Below, piece by piece: positions 53,505 through 62,455 of a stretch of DNA of 64,000 nucleotides. A program made the translations under genes and the position numbers. This DNA is from JBIKVP01 sp044356745 (GTDB lineage Bacteria; Pseudomonadota; Alphaproteobacteria; Rhizobiales; Beijerinckiaceae): the NCBI GenBank assembly GCA_044356745.1, contig JBIKVP010000003.1, positions 3,462 through 67,461 on the forward strand, written 5' to 3'. The notes below the pieces were generated by a model. That model had not been told where the DNA came from. It was given only the letters and a program-made list of their open reading frames with translations, and searched no databases. The stretch's first letter is position 1; the number at the start of each line of letters is the position of its first letter.

Positions 53505-56093
53505 ATGCCTTATGTCTGCAAACATCAACCACCACGCCCTTTGACAGGATCGCTTCCTGAAAAAAGTGGCGCAGGTTTAATGCGAAAATCGTGTGTGACG
53601 TTATTCAGCTCTATCTCCGTTATAGCAATGACAACATCTGCAAGTGCAAGCGTCCTGCAAACGTTAAGTCAAATCGGTTTAAACATTCAAACCCATCATA
53701 TCACAGGATTAGTCGCTTCGATTGGCGTGAGTATTTTCGCTGCTACAACAGCTGTTTTTTATGTCAGAGAGCGCAACATTTGGCAGGAACGCGAACGTGA
53801 CATGTCTGATCAGATTGCACATTTGCAAGAACGCGCTGATCTGGCCGATTTGATGATCGTTGCTGAACCTAAAATGGTGATTATTTGGCGCACACGTGAC
53901 GCACGCCCAGTCATCGAAGGCTCTCTTAAAGAGATTGCACCAGCGACAACCTCAATTTTAGGCTTTGGCCAATGGCTGCCACCACAACAGGCATCGCAAA
54001 TTGATAACGCGATTGAGCGCTTAAAAATGCGCGGTGAGGCATTTAAAATGGTGCTTGAAAGCGTGAATGGTCGTCACATTGAAGCAGTGGGACAAGCGGT
54101 AGGGCGTCAGGCGATTGTACGACTTCAAGAAGTCACATTACTGCGTCACAAACTTGTGAAATGTGAAAAAGCATTGACGATTAAAACCCGTGAAGCAGCG
54201 CTTTTTCAGGCATTTGCTCAGCATATTCCACATCCAGCGTGGCTGCGAGATTCTTCTGGCGTTTTAGTCTGGTGCAACACAGCCTATGAGATTGCTGTTG
54301 AAGGCGCGAGCTCTAAACCGAATGGTGAATTTGCCCCGATCCCTGAACTTCTTGAGCGCATTGACCGCGAAGAGGCAGAGGAGAAACGCAAGAAAGAAGA
54401 GCCTTTTCGCAAACGCATTACCTCAGTTGTGGCAGGTGCGCGCCGTCTGCTTGATGTTTACGAACAGTCCAGTTTGGAAGGTTTCATCGGCATAGCGGTT
54501 GATGTCAACGAAGTGCATGACTTGCAACTTGATATTGAGCGCCAGAAAGCGGCACATGTACGCACCCTCAATACGGTGCGTACAGGGGTTGCGGTGTTCA
54601 ATGGAGCCCAGCATTTAATCTTTCACAACAGTGCATATCGTGATGTGTTTTCACTTGATGCAGCATTTCTTGAAAATGAACCAAGCGATGGGGAAGTTCT
54701 GGATCGTTTGCGAAGTGAGCGCAAATTACCTGAACAGTCTGATTTCAAAATCTGGAAAGCCCAACATTTAGCCGCCTATCAATCTGTGGAAACAAAAGAA
54801 GAGTGGTGGCATTTGCCCGATGGCCGCACATTACGAGTCACCATTCATCCGAATTCACGCGATGGGGTGACCTATCTCTTTGACGATGTGACCGAGCAAC
54901 TTCACCTTGAATCACGCTATAATGCGTTCATGCGGGTGCAAAATGAAACGCTCGATACACTCCAAGAAGGGGTTGCGGTGTTTGGTTCGGACGGGTTGTT
55001 TAAGTTCTGCAACCCTGCTTTTGTTAAGCTCTGGTCATTGCCCGATGATCTCATCAAACGGCTTGATACATCTGAGTCAGTGCATATTGATGAAATTGCC
55101 CACGCGACACGCGCCATAACCCTTGATGATCCGGCATGGAGTGAAATCAAGGCCGTGGTCGTGGGACTTTATGATGCCCGTAAATCACGTGCGTTCCGCA
55201 TTCCACTTGTTAATGGTACGCATCTTGATGGCGCTGTCGCACCGCTGCCTGAAGGTGCGACATTGATCACCTTCACCGATGTTACAGCCACGGTTAATGT
55301 GGAGCGTGCCTTGACAGAGCGTAACGATGCACTTGAGCAAGCATCACAACTGCGTGATAATTTTGTACATCATGTCTCGTATGAACTGCGTTCACCACTC
55401 ACCTCAATTATTGGCTTTTCACAGATGCTCAGTGATGAAACGTTTGGTGCGCTCAACCCCAAACAGCGCGAATACACGTCGCACATCATGCAATCGTCGG
55501 CGACCTTATTAGGTATCGTCAACGATATTCTTGATCTGGCAACGATTGATAACGGCCTGATTGAGCTCAATCTCGACAAGGTGGATGTGTCGCAATCGCT
55601 TCAAGAGGTCGCCCACGCCCTTAAAGAGCGCTTGAATGAGAGCGAGCTTGATCTAAAAATCGACGTATCAGATGATGCCGCGTCCATGATTGGCGATGCT
55701 AAGCGTATCCGTCAGGTGGTCTATAATCTGCTTTCAAATGCGATTGGTTTTTCATCAAAAGGTCAAAAAATCACAATCACTGCCGCACGTGATGAAGGTG
55801 GCTATCTGCGTATTACAGTGACAGATCAAGGGCGGGGCATTCCACAAGAAGTACAGGATAAAGTGTTTCATCGGTTTGAAACGCACGCTCTAGGATCCCG
55901 TCATCGCGGTGTCGGTTTGGGCTTAGCGATTGTTCGCGCTTTTGTTGAACTTCATGGCGGACATGTCTCATTGCAATCCCAAGAGGGGAAAGGCACAGCT
56001 GTCACCTGTCATTTCCCAGATCAGCGCATTCAGCCACCGATAAAAGATGAGAATAACACGCAAAACACCGCTTCAAAGGCACAGGCAGCATGA
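53505..56093 (+). CDS. divL: DivL-like PAS pseudo-histidine kinase (Tyr in H-box)
   Basis: 862 residues. An N-terminal membrane part (hydrophobic stretches about 27-50 and 65-87) is followed by a coiled linker, at least three PAS-like regions (about 230-350, 365-470, 485-595), then a HisKA domain and an HATPase (N-box NLLSNAIGFS, G1 DQGRGIP, G2 GVGLGLAIV). The H-box reads VSYELRSPL: the phospho-acceptor His is replaced by Tyr626, the hallmark of DivL, which in Caulobacter and rhizobia controls CckA-CtrA cell-cycle signalling rather than acting as an ordinary kinase. Start at ATG 53505; an ATG at 53580 is possible. Followed by tsaE with an ATGA overlap. Confidence 0.8.
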   Translation: MPYVCKHQPPRPLTGSLPEKSGAGLMRKSCVTLFSSISVIAMTTSASASVLQTLSQIGLNIQTHHITGLVASIGVSIFAATTAVFYVRERNIWQERERDMSDQIAHLQERADLADLMIVAEPKMVIIWRTRDARPVIEGSLKEIAPATTSILGFGQWLPPQQASQIDNAIERLKMRGEAFKMVLESVNGRHIEAVGQAVGRQAIVRLQEVTLLRHKLVKCEKALTIKTREAALFQAFAQHIPHPAWLRDSSGVLVWCNTAYEIAVEGASSKPNGEFAPIPELLERIDREEAEEKRKKEEPFRKRITSVVAGARRLLDVYEQSSLEGFIGIAVDVNEVHDLQLDIERQKAAHVRTLNTVRTGVAVFNGAQHLIFHNSAYRDVFSLDAAFLENEPSDGEVLDRLRSERKLPEQSDFKIWKAQHLAAYQSVETKEEWWHLPDGRTLRVTIHPNSRDGVTYLFDDVTEQLHLESRYNAFMRVQNETLDTLQEGVAVFGSDGLFKFCNPAFVKLWSLPDDLIKRLDTSESVHIDEIAHATRAITLDDPAWSEIKAVVVGLYDARKSRAFRIPLVNGTHLDGAVAPLPEGATLITFTDVTATVNVERALTERNDALEQASQLRDNFVHHVSYELRSPLTSIIGFSQMLSDETFGALNPKQREYTSHIMQSSATLLGIVNDILDLATIDNGLIELNLDKVDVSQSLQEVAHALKERLNESELDLKIDVSDDAASMIGDAKRIRQVVYNLLSNAIGFSSKGQKITITAARDEGGYLRITVTDQGRGIPQEVQDKVFHRFETHALGSRHRGVGLGLAIVRAFVELHGGHVSLQSQEGKGTAVTCHFPDQRIQPPIKDENNTQNTASKAQAA

Positions 56094-57712
56094 GTGCTTA
56101 TGAAGCCCCTAACCGAAGTGATGTCGCTGTTTGGACATTAAAACTGCCCGATGAAGTGGCAACAGGGCGTATTGCGCAATATTTAGCGCCTTTGCTTGGT
56201 CCAGGCGATATGATCACCCTCACGGGCGGTTTAGGCGCAGGAAAAACGGCATTCGCACGCTGCTTGATACGTGCACTCGCACATGATGAAACGCTGGAAG
56301 TACCAAGCCCGACCTTTACACTTGTGCAGACCTATGATGTCCCCGCGACAACCTCACAGGCTGCGCAATTACAAAATAAAACGTCTACGTCTCGCGCTCC
56401 CATGCTCGCGGTTCAACATCTTGATTTATTTCGTCTACAGGGTCCTGAGGATCTTCAAGCGCTTGATTTTGAAGAGAGTGTTGATCACGCACTCACACTC
56501 ATAGAATGGCCAGAGCGCGCCGCGTCCGTTTTACCTCCCGACCGCCTTGATATCATGTTGCGGCTTTTACTCGGTACAAAGACACAAGAGCGGCTTTTAA
56601 CATTGTCAGGCTATGGTTTATGGCGTGAACGTTTAAGACGTGCGCAAGATATTTACCGGTTACTTCATGCGGCAGGATGGGCGCAGGCGCGTCGCGAGTA
56701 TCTTCAAGGGGATGCGTCAAGCCGTGCTTATGAGCGTTTGTTCAAACCCGATGGACAAAGCGCTATTCTCATGATCTCTCCACCTCGTCCTGATGGTCCA
56801 CCCATTCGGCGCGGAAAATCCTACAGCGCGATTGCTAAACTGGCAGAAAACGTGGAAGCATTTGTGGCATTGGCGCGAGGTTTGCGCCAAAATGGCTTGA
56901 GTGCTCCCGATATTTTGTTCGCTGATCTTGATGCAGGACTGTTGCTCATTGAAGATTTCGGTCTTGAGAGCGTGCTCATCAACGGCGCCCCTGATGCAGA
57001 GCGCTATCTTGCCAGCATTGATGCACTCGCACACCTTCACACTAAAAATGTGTCGAATACACTACCCGTCACGCATGAGCGTCATCATATTGTCCCCCCC
57101 TATGATCTTGAAGCATTCCTGATTGAGGCGGAGCTTATTCTTGACTGGTATATGCCCCATATTGCAGGCAGTTTGATCTCAGCGGCATCACGTGCGGAAT
57201 TTCTGAACCTGTGGACGAATGCGCTTGAGCCCGTGCTTCACGCACCAACGACATGGGTGCTGCGCGATTATCACTCGCCCAATATCATGTGGGTTGAGGG
57301 ACGCTCTGGTGTGCGCCGCGTTGGTATTTTAGATTTTCAAGATGCAGTGATGGGTCACGCGGCCTATGATGTGGTGTCACTGGCACAAGATGCACGCGTA
57401 AATGTGCCGCTTGATCTGGAGCTTAAACTGCTCACGCGCTATGGTGCGCTGCGTCGCGCGTCTGATCCAGATTTTGATGTTGGTGGTTTTGCCCGTGCCT
57501 ACGCGCTTCTTGGTGCGCAACGGGCAACAAAAATCCTCGGCATTTTTGCGCGTCTTGATAAGCGTGATCGCAAGCCGCAATATCTCAAGCACCTCCCACG
57601 CGTGGAAAGTTATCTAAAGCGCAACCTTGATCATCCCGCCCTTGCTCCCTTAAAAACATGGTACATGACCCAAATTCCGAGCCTTTTTGCGGTGAAACAA
57701 CCAAAAGCTTGA
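56090..57712 (+). CDS. tsaE: TsaE ATPase fused to AmgK-like sugar kinase
   Basis: Two enzymes in one 540-residue chain. Residues 1-165 are TsaE (P-loop GGLGAGKT at 46-53, SPTFTLVQTY), the ATPase needed for t6A tRNA modification with TsaB/TsaD. Residues 190-540 are an aminoglycoside-phosphotransferase fold of the AmgK type (DYHSPN at 393-398, ILDFQD with Asp415), a family that phosphorylates N-acetylmuramate and GlcNAc at C1 in wall recycling. The fusion occurs in related orders, where a murU-like nucleotidyltransferase usually follows; here tRNA-Glu follows instead. Start overlaps the divL stop. Confidence 0.9.
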   Translation: MSAYEAPNRSDVAVWTLKLPDEVATGRIAQYLAPLLGPGDMITLTGGLGAGKTAFARCLIRALAHDETLEVPSPTFTLVQTYDVPATTSQAAQLQNKTSTSRAPMLAVQHLDLFRLQGPEDLQALDFEESVDHALTLIEWPERAASVLPPDRLDIMLRLLLGTKTQERLLTLSGYGLWRERLRRAQDIYRLLHAAGWAQARREYLQGDASSRAYERLFKPDGQSAILMISPPRPDGPPIRRGKSYSAIAKLAENVEAFVALARGLRQNGLSAPDILFADLDAGLLLIEDFGLESVLINGAPDAERYLASIDALAHLHTKNVSNTLPVTHERHHIVPPYDLEAFLIEAELILDWYMPHIAGSLISAASRAEFLNLWTNALEPVLHAPTTWVLRDYHSPNIMWVEGRSGVRRVGILDFQDAVMGHAAYDVVSLAQDARVNVPLDLELKLLTRYGALRRASDPDFDVGGFARAYALLGAQRATKILGIFARLDKRDRKPQYLKHLPRVESYLKRNLDHPALAPLKTWYMTQIPSLFAVKQPKA

Positions 57713-57854
57713 GGAAGACCAAAAAGTCCTGACAATACTGCGCGCCCTAAAAATCTAAAAAATGCAAAATAAAAGATCGACTTTTTGAGGAGATATTGCG
57801 CAACCCAAATGAATTTAAAAAACTGCGAAAATTTGATTGTCATTTATGACAATA

Positions 57855-57930
57855 TGGCGCGCCCTACGGGAATCGAACCCGTGTTTTCGCCGTGAAAGGG
57901 CGACGTCCTAGACCGCTAGACGAAGGGCGC
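57855..57930 (-). tRNA. tRNA-Glu (UUC)
   Basis: A 76-nt cloverleaf on the minus strand. The acceptor GCGCCCT pairs with AGGGCGC; encoded CCA; anticodon stem CGCC/GGCG around CTTTCAC gives TTC (GAA/GAG codons); T arm ACGGGTTCGATTCCCGT. Confidence 0.95.
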
Positions 57931-58137
57931 TGACACAACATTGATCGTCAAGGATCAATCCATGTGTGGCCGTGTATAAAAGGGATTACACAACGGCGCA
58001 AGGGGCATAACAACGCTTTGGTTGATTTTTGATGGTTTTTTAACGACAGTGTCAATAACGGTGACAACCTCATGCTTTTTGGCAACTTTTATATGCTCTC
58101 ATGTTGGCAATATGCTGTTGTTTGAAGGCTTTTGATC

Positions 58138-58854
58138 ATGGTTTCTAATTCACCGTTTACATCCGGAGCGCAATTTCCTGAGCGCGTGGGGCGCAAACTG
58201 CCAGACACAAAAGGGATGCAAACGGTTTCAAAGTCACTTGAAACGATGTTGTATAAGCCCGCGACACATATTTCCAATGTGCCTGCATCCACCGAGCCCA
58301 CATCGCAAAAAACGCCGCCCTTTAAACGATGGACAGTGCCGAGCATTCTTAACAAAAAATATGCACAGCCTTCTCAAACGCTGCCAATGTCAGGAGCGCT
58401 ATATAAAGGTGTTTTATGGCGCAGGATCATCGCTTTTGGCATTGATCTTCTTATCATTTCCATCATCGTTGCCATGTTATCGCGCGTGCTTGCTGTGATT
58501 GGTGTTAAATTGGCCCTATGGGGCGCAAAAGGTTGGAGCACAACAGTTTATGCATCGCTCGGTTTTATAACCACCATGGCTTACAATGCGCTTCAAATTG
58601 GCGGCGAGAAACAAGCAACGCTTGGTATGCAGATCATCGGATTGAAAGTGACGACACCAGTGGGTGGGCGGCCAGCCTTAAAAAGCGATGTGATTCATGT
58701 GGGACTATTTTATGTCCTCTCAGCAATGGTGTTTCCAGTCATCATTGACTTTATATCCGCGCTGCAACGCTCTGATCGACGCACCTTGAGAGATCGTTTA
58801 AGCGGTTATGTGGTTGTACGCGCGAATGAATATGATCGTATGCAGTTAAGATGA
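58138..58854 (+). CDS. RDD-family membrane protein
   Basis: 238 residues. A soluble Ser/Thr/Pro-rich N-terminus (about 1-85) is followed by an RDD domain with three to four TM helices starting WRRIIAFGIDLLIISIIV (Arg and Asp of the family) and ending LRDRLSGYVVVRAN. RDD proteins are poorly understood; some have Na+/H+ or export roles. The ATG at 58138 replaces an in-frame TTG two codons earlier. Confidence 0.85.
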   Translation: MVSNSPFTSGAQFPERVGRKLPDTKGMQTVSKSLETMLYKPATHISNVPASTEPTSQKTPPFKRWTVPSILNKKYAQPSQTLPMSGALYKGVLWRRIIAFGIDLLIISIIVAMLSRVLAVIGVKLALWGAKGWSTTVYASLGFITTMAYNALQIGGEKQATLGMQIIGLKVTTPVGGRPALKSDVIHVGLFYVLSAMVFPVIIDFISALQRSDRRTLRDRLSGYVVVRANEYDRMQLR

Positions 58855-59083
58855 TACGCTTTTTCATACATCCGACAAAATAAGCGGTGAGAGCGCGTTT
58901 CTGATGTCGCGTTCTGCAACATGCGGGTTGTTAAAAAGAAATGCACTCTCAATGCTCTTTAAAGTGCTTGACCCATTGAGTGCGAAGAGAAATTGCCGCA
59001 CAATGGAACTCATCGTATCCTTGATGCGTCTTTTTATCGTGCCTTCACATAATAGGCATTGAATACCACAGGAATCGTGACCC

Positions 59084-59851
59084 GTGACCAGCCAGCCGCG
59101 TGACGCGCCGACCTTTTATCTGACACCGCCCTCACCATGTCCTTATTTACCGGATCGTGAGGAGCGTAAGGTATTTACGCATCTTGTTGGGCGTCAGGCG
59201 CCCGATTTAAATGATGTGCTCACGCAAGGAGGCTTTCGTCGCTCTCAAACGATTGCTTATCGCCCCGCGTGCGATGTTTGCCGCGCCTGTATTTCGACAC
59301 GCGTGATTGTGCCGGCTTTTACGCCTAACGCAACCCGTCGACGCATCCTTAAGCGCAATGCCCGTTTAATAGGTTCTGCTGGCCCTAATCAGGCAACCTC
59401 AGAGCAATATTCTTTGTTTCGTCGTTACGTTGATTCGCGCCATGCCGAGGGCGGTATGGCGGACATGACCATGCTCGATTATGCGATGATGGTTGAAGAA
59501 AGCCATGTTAACACGCAACTGATTGAATATCGTTTTCACGGCGTTGATAGTCACATTACAGGCCGTGGTGAAGGTGATCTGATCGCAGTTGCGCTCACAG
59601 ACCGTCTCAAAGACGGCCTGTCGATGGTTTATTCGTTTTATGATCCTGAACGTGCTGATTTAAGTTTAGGCACGTATATGATTTTGGATCACATCGCACG
59701 GGCGCGCAAACAAGGTCTGACTTATATTTATCTCGGTTATTGGGTCGAGGGATCACCAAAAATGGGTTATAAAGCGCGCTTTACGCCGCAAGAGCGTCTT
59801 CAACCTGAAGGGTGGATGCTTTATCAAGACCCGCCTTCATATGATCCGTGA
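59084..59851 (+). CDS. bpt: Aspartate/glutamate leucyltransferase
   Basis: Transfers Leu from Leu-tRNA to proteins with N-terminal Asp/Glu, feeding the N-end rule ClpS/ClpAP route. 255 residues. Family signatures: [30 protein letters not shown] (cysteine motif), and [20 protein letters not shown] near the end. GTG start at 59084 with a weak site; the N-terminal cysteines are intact. Confidence 0.93.
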   Translation: MTSQPRDAPTFYLTPPSPCPYLPDREERKVFTHLVGRQAPDLNDVLTQGGFRRSQTIAYRPACDVCRACISTRVIVPAFTPNATRRRILKRNARLIGSAGPNQATSEQYSLFRRYVDSRHAEGGMADMTMLDYAMMVEESHVNTQLIEYRFHGVDSHITGRGEGDLIAVALTDRLKDGLSMVYSFYDPERADLSLGTYMILDHIARARKQGLTYIYLGYWVEGSPKMGYKARFTPQERLQPEGWMLYQDPPSYDP

Positions 59852-59970
59852 TCTTTTAGTAGACATTTGCTTTAAATCACGCCAAAAGTTGTAATAGTTC
59901 GTTTACATTTCAAATGAGTTTATCGCTTAAATCCTAGGCTGAGTTTCACATCAACTATCAACTACATTCA

Positions 59971-61740
59971 ATGAAACTGGAGAACGTGAGTTTGAGCGTC
60001 GCGTCAAAAACTGAGGCTTTGTCATTTCGGGATTATGTGCGTTTATCGCCTCTCGCGTATAAAGGCGTTGCCTGCAATATGCGTTTAGCGGCGGCGCGTG
60101 GTTTGGCGCGGGTGCGCCCGATGGGCGGCATTGCGCCTGAGCGTTTATTGCTTGTGCCTCATGATCTGCGCACCAGTGACCCTACGATCGCGGAAGATAT
60201 TTATTCAGGATATTATGTATTTGATGGCCGCCTCGTTACAACGCGAGGGCAGTCACCTTTTGATTATCCAGCACCTTCAAAAGGATGGGCTGAAAGTTTA
60301 TGTGGTTTTGGTTGGCTCAGACATTTAAGGGCAGCCCATACACCGCTTGCAAGAGCTAATGGCCGTGCGCTCGTTAATGAATTCATTATTTCTTCTCATG
60401 CGCGACATGGTATTGCCGCAACACCTAAAGTGATGGCACGGCGCATGATTGCGTTTTTATCGCAATCTCCTCTTGTGCTTGAGGGTGCAGACCACGATTT
60501 TTATCGCGCTTTTCTCAAAGCGATTGTGTCTGATGCCAATTTGCTGAGTCAGATTATGCCCTCTTTAAGCGGTGAAGATCGCGTGATGGCAGCGATGGCG
60601 CTTGCGTATGCAGGGCTTTGTGTGAGTGGTGCAGAAGGGCTGATCCGGCGCGGCGGCAAGTTTCTCAATGATTGTTTAGCGCGAGAAATTCTGCCCGATG
60701 GCACGCATATCAGTCGTAATATTCGTCTGCATATGGAATTGCTTGCTGACTTATTGCCGTTGCGACAGGCTTACTTAAGCCGTGGCCTTGAGCCGCCTGT
60801 TGAGATGATTCGTGCGATTGACCGTATGATGCCCATGCTACGCTTGTTTCGTCATGGCGATGGTTCACTCGCACTTTTTCATGGCATGGGTGAAACGGCG
60901 AGCGATCTTGTCGCAACGCTTCTCGCTTATGATGAAGTACGTGGGCGCCCGATGCTGCACGCGCCTTATGGGGGCTATGAGCGTTTAGAGCAGGGCGAGA
61001 CAGTTGTTGTCGCGGATATGGGAAGTGCTCCCCCGCTTGAGTGGTCAATCGAGGCACATGCAAGCGCTTTAGCGTTTGAGCTTTCCTCAGGTCAAAACCG
61101 CATTGTCGTGAATTGCGGTGTACCGCGCAGCAGCTCTGATGAGGTGCGTCAACTGGTGCGAGCCACAGCGGCGCACTCAACTTTAACGCTTGGCGAAGCG
61201 TCATCTTGTCGTTTCGCACAACCGCAATGGCCTCGCGGCCATAACGGACAAATCATCATTGATGGTCCATCCCCTTTTCAGGCAACACGTTCAGCTCCCA
61301 GTGACAATGGGCTGCATGATAATGGCATGGAAGTCATTGCACAACATGATGGTTATCAGGCACAATTTGGTCTCGTGCATGAGCGTCGCTTATGGCTTGA
61401 TGTAACGGGACATCGCTTAGCAGGATCAGATCGCTTAATGGGAGATGCGCTGCTTTTAGAGCCACCCTCTGCCGTGCTTCGCTTCCATCTGCATCCAAGC
61501 GTGCGGGCAAGCCGCGTTGCCGATGGTCGCACGGTCATGTTATTATTGCCACATGGCGAAGCGTGGAGTTTTGAAACAAACGCACCCGTTGTCGGTATTG
61601 AGGAAAGTGTATTTTTTACAGCTCCTGATGGCGGCAAGCGCACTGCGCAAATTGTCGTACCATTTCAAGGCGTACCCAACACATCCGTCACATGGACATT
61701 CAGCCGCATTGCAGGGCCGAGTGGGCGTAAAAAAGCCTGA
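59971..61740 (+). CDS. Heparinase II/III-like protein
   Basis: 589 residues. An alpha/alpha-toroid N-terminal region (about 90-330) is followed by a beta-sandwich domain (about 350-575) with the family's GGYERLEQGETVVVADMGS and LAFELSSGQNRIVVNCG segments. Members cleave acidic polysaccharides by beta-elimination; no signal peptide is evident. In rhizobial genomes this family often lies near purH/rsmB; that context is absent here. Substrate unknown. Confidence 0.88.
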   Translation: MKLENVSLSVASKTEALSFRDYVRLSPLAYKGVACNMRLAAARGLARVRPMGGIAPERLLLVPHDLRTSDPTIAEDIYSGYYVFDGRLVTTRGQSPFDYPAPSKGWAESLCGFGWLRHLRAAHTPLARANGRALVNEFIISSHARHGIAATPKVMARRMIAFLSQSPLVLEGADHDFYRAFLKAIVSDANLLSQIMPSLSGEDRVMAAMALAYAGLCVSGAEGLIRRGGKFLNDCLAREILPDGTHISRNIRLHMELLADLLPLRQAYLSRGLEPPVEMIRAIDRMMPMLRLFRHGDGSLALFHGMGETASDLVATLLAYDEVRGRPMLHAPYGGYERLEQGETVVVADMGSAPPLEWSIEAHASALAFELSSGQNRIVVNCGVPRSSSDEVRQLVRATAAHSTLTLGEASSCRFAQPQWPRGHNGQIIIDGPSPFQATRSAPSDNGLHDNGMEVIAQHDGYQAQFGLVHERRLWLDVTGHRLAGSDRLMGDALLLEPPSAVLRFHLHPSVRASRVADGRTVMLLLPHGEAWSFETNAPVVGIEESVFFTAPDGGKRTAQIVVPFQGVPNTSVTWTFSRIAGPSGRKKA

Positions 61741-61781
61741 TATGTCACGTATATTACGTTGTATTCTCACCAAGCGCACAT

Positions 61782-61810
61782 AAAAAAACCTTACCAAATA
61801 GGTAAGGCTT
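61782..61810 (-). terminator. Rho-independent terminator (minus strand)
   Basis: CCTTACC/GGTAAGG around TATTT, followed on the minus strand by a run of seven T. It ends the DUF1328 transcript and faces the heparinase gene. Confidence 0.85.
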
Positions 61811-61848
61811 TAAGTTCATTTTTGTCATTATAAAAGTGTTGTTGAGTT

Positions 61849-62025
61849 TTAGGCTGAGCGGCGAATGAGGCCAACAACTGCGGAAACAACAAACAACACA
61901 ATAGCAACCCAAAAGAGAAGTTGAGCTCCGCTCATTGCCGTTCCTGCAACGCCGCCAAAACCAAACAGTGCTGCAACAAGTGCAATTAGAAGGAAGACAA
62001 CAGCCCAATGTAATAAATTACCCAT
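61849..62025 (-). CDS. DUF1328 small membrane protein (58 aa)
   Basis: [20 protein letters not shown], then a [10 protein letters not shown] turn, then a second helix ending VVGLIRR. This is the two-helix DUF1328 family (YtjA-like), common in proteobacteria and often stress or sigma-factor regulated. Start: ATG at 62023-62025 with AAGGACAT just upstream. Too short for most ORF cut-offs but unmistakable by family. Confidence 0.9.
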   Translation of the reverse strand: MGNLLHWAVVFLLIALVAALFGFGGVAGTAMSGAQLLFWVAIVLFVVSAVVGLIRRSA

Positions 62026-62067
62026 TTTTATGTCCTTTCTTAATTTTAAATCTTTTTGTTAAAATGT

Positions 62068-62385
62068 TCAGCCTTCAACATGTGGTGAAGGACGTCTTTC
62101 TGGATCTAATGCCGCGTCAGTCGGATCAATGTTGTCAGGCTCTTCCGCTTCCAATGCTGTTTTAGCTTCAGCAACATCAATCATGCGAGAAGGCTCTCCG
62201 CCAGACATCCCCTCTGCAGTTGCAACAGAGAGACGTCGTGCATCTTCTTCCCACGCGTTAAGCGCTTCAATTTTTTCATCTTTTGAAAGAATATCGCTTT
62301 CAACAATGTCCATTGGATGAGAGAAATGCTCAAAAGGAACTTCAATCACTTCTTTCGGCAGCTCTTGGTTATGTTCCGACATCAT
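62068..62385 (-). CDS. Small acidic protein of a rhizobial family
   Basis: About 105 residues, acidic, no signal peptide. The segment DIVESDILSKDEKIEALNAWEEDAR matches, in pattern, a helix-turn-helix stretch of an uncharacterised family widespread in Hyphomicrobiales (about 20-55 here). The C-terminal half is Asp/Glu/Pro-rich and probably disordered. Start: ATG 62383-62385 or the next, both just after AGGAGATTG. It is upstream of the DUF1328 gene on the same strand; co-expression, for instance under stress, is plausible. Confidence 0.75.
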   Translation of the reverse strand: MMSEHNQELPKEVIEVPFEHFSHPMDIVESDILSKDEKIEALNAWEEDARRLSVATAEGMSGGEPSRMIDVAEAKTALEAEEPDNIDPTDAALDPERRPSPHVEG

Positions 62386-62455
62386 CAATCTCCTAAACAC
62401 GAGACAATCAAACCTCGCTTATTCAAAACGATTAAATCTGTAGAAAGTTCCAGCG

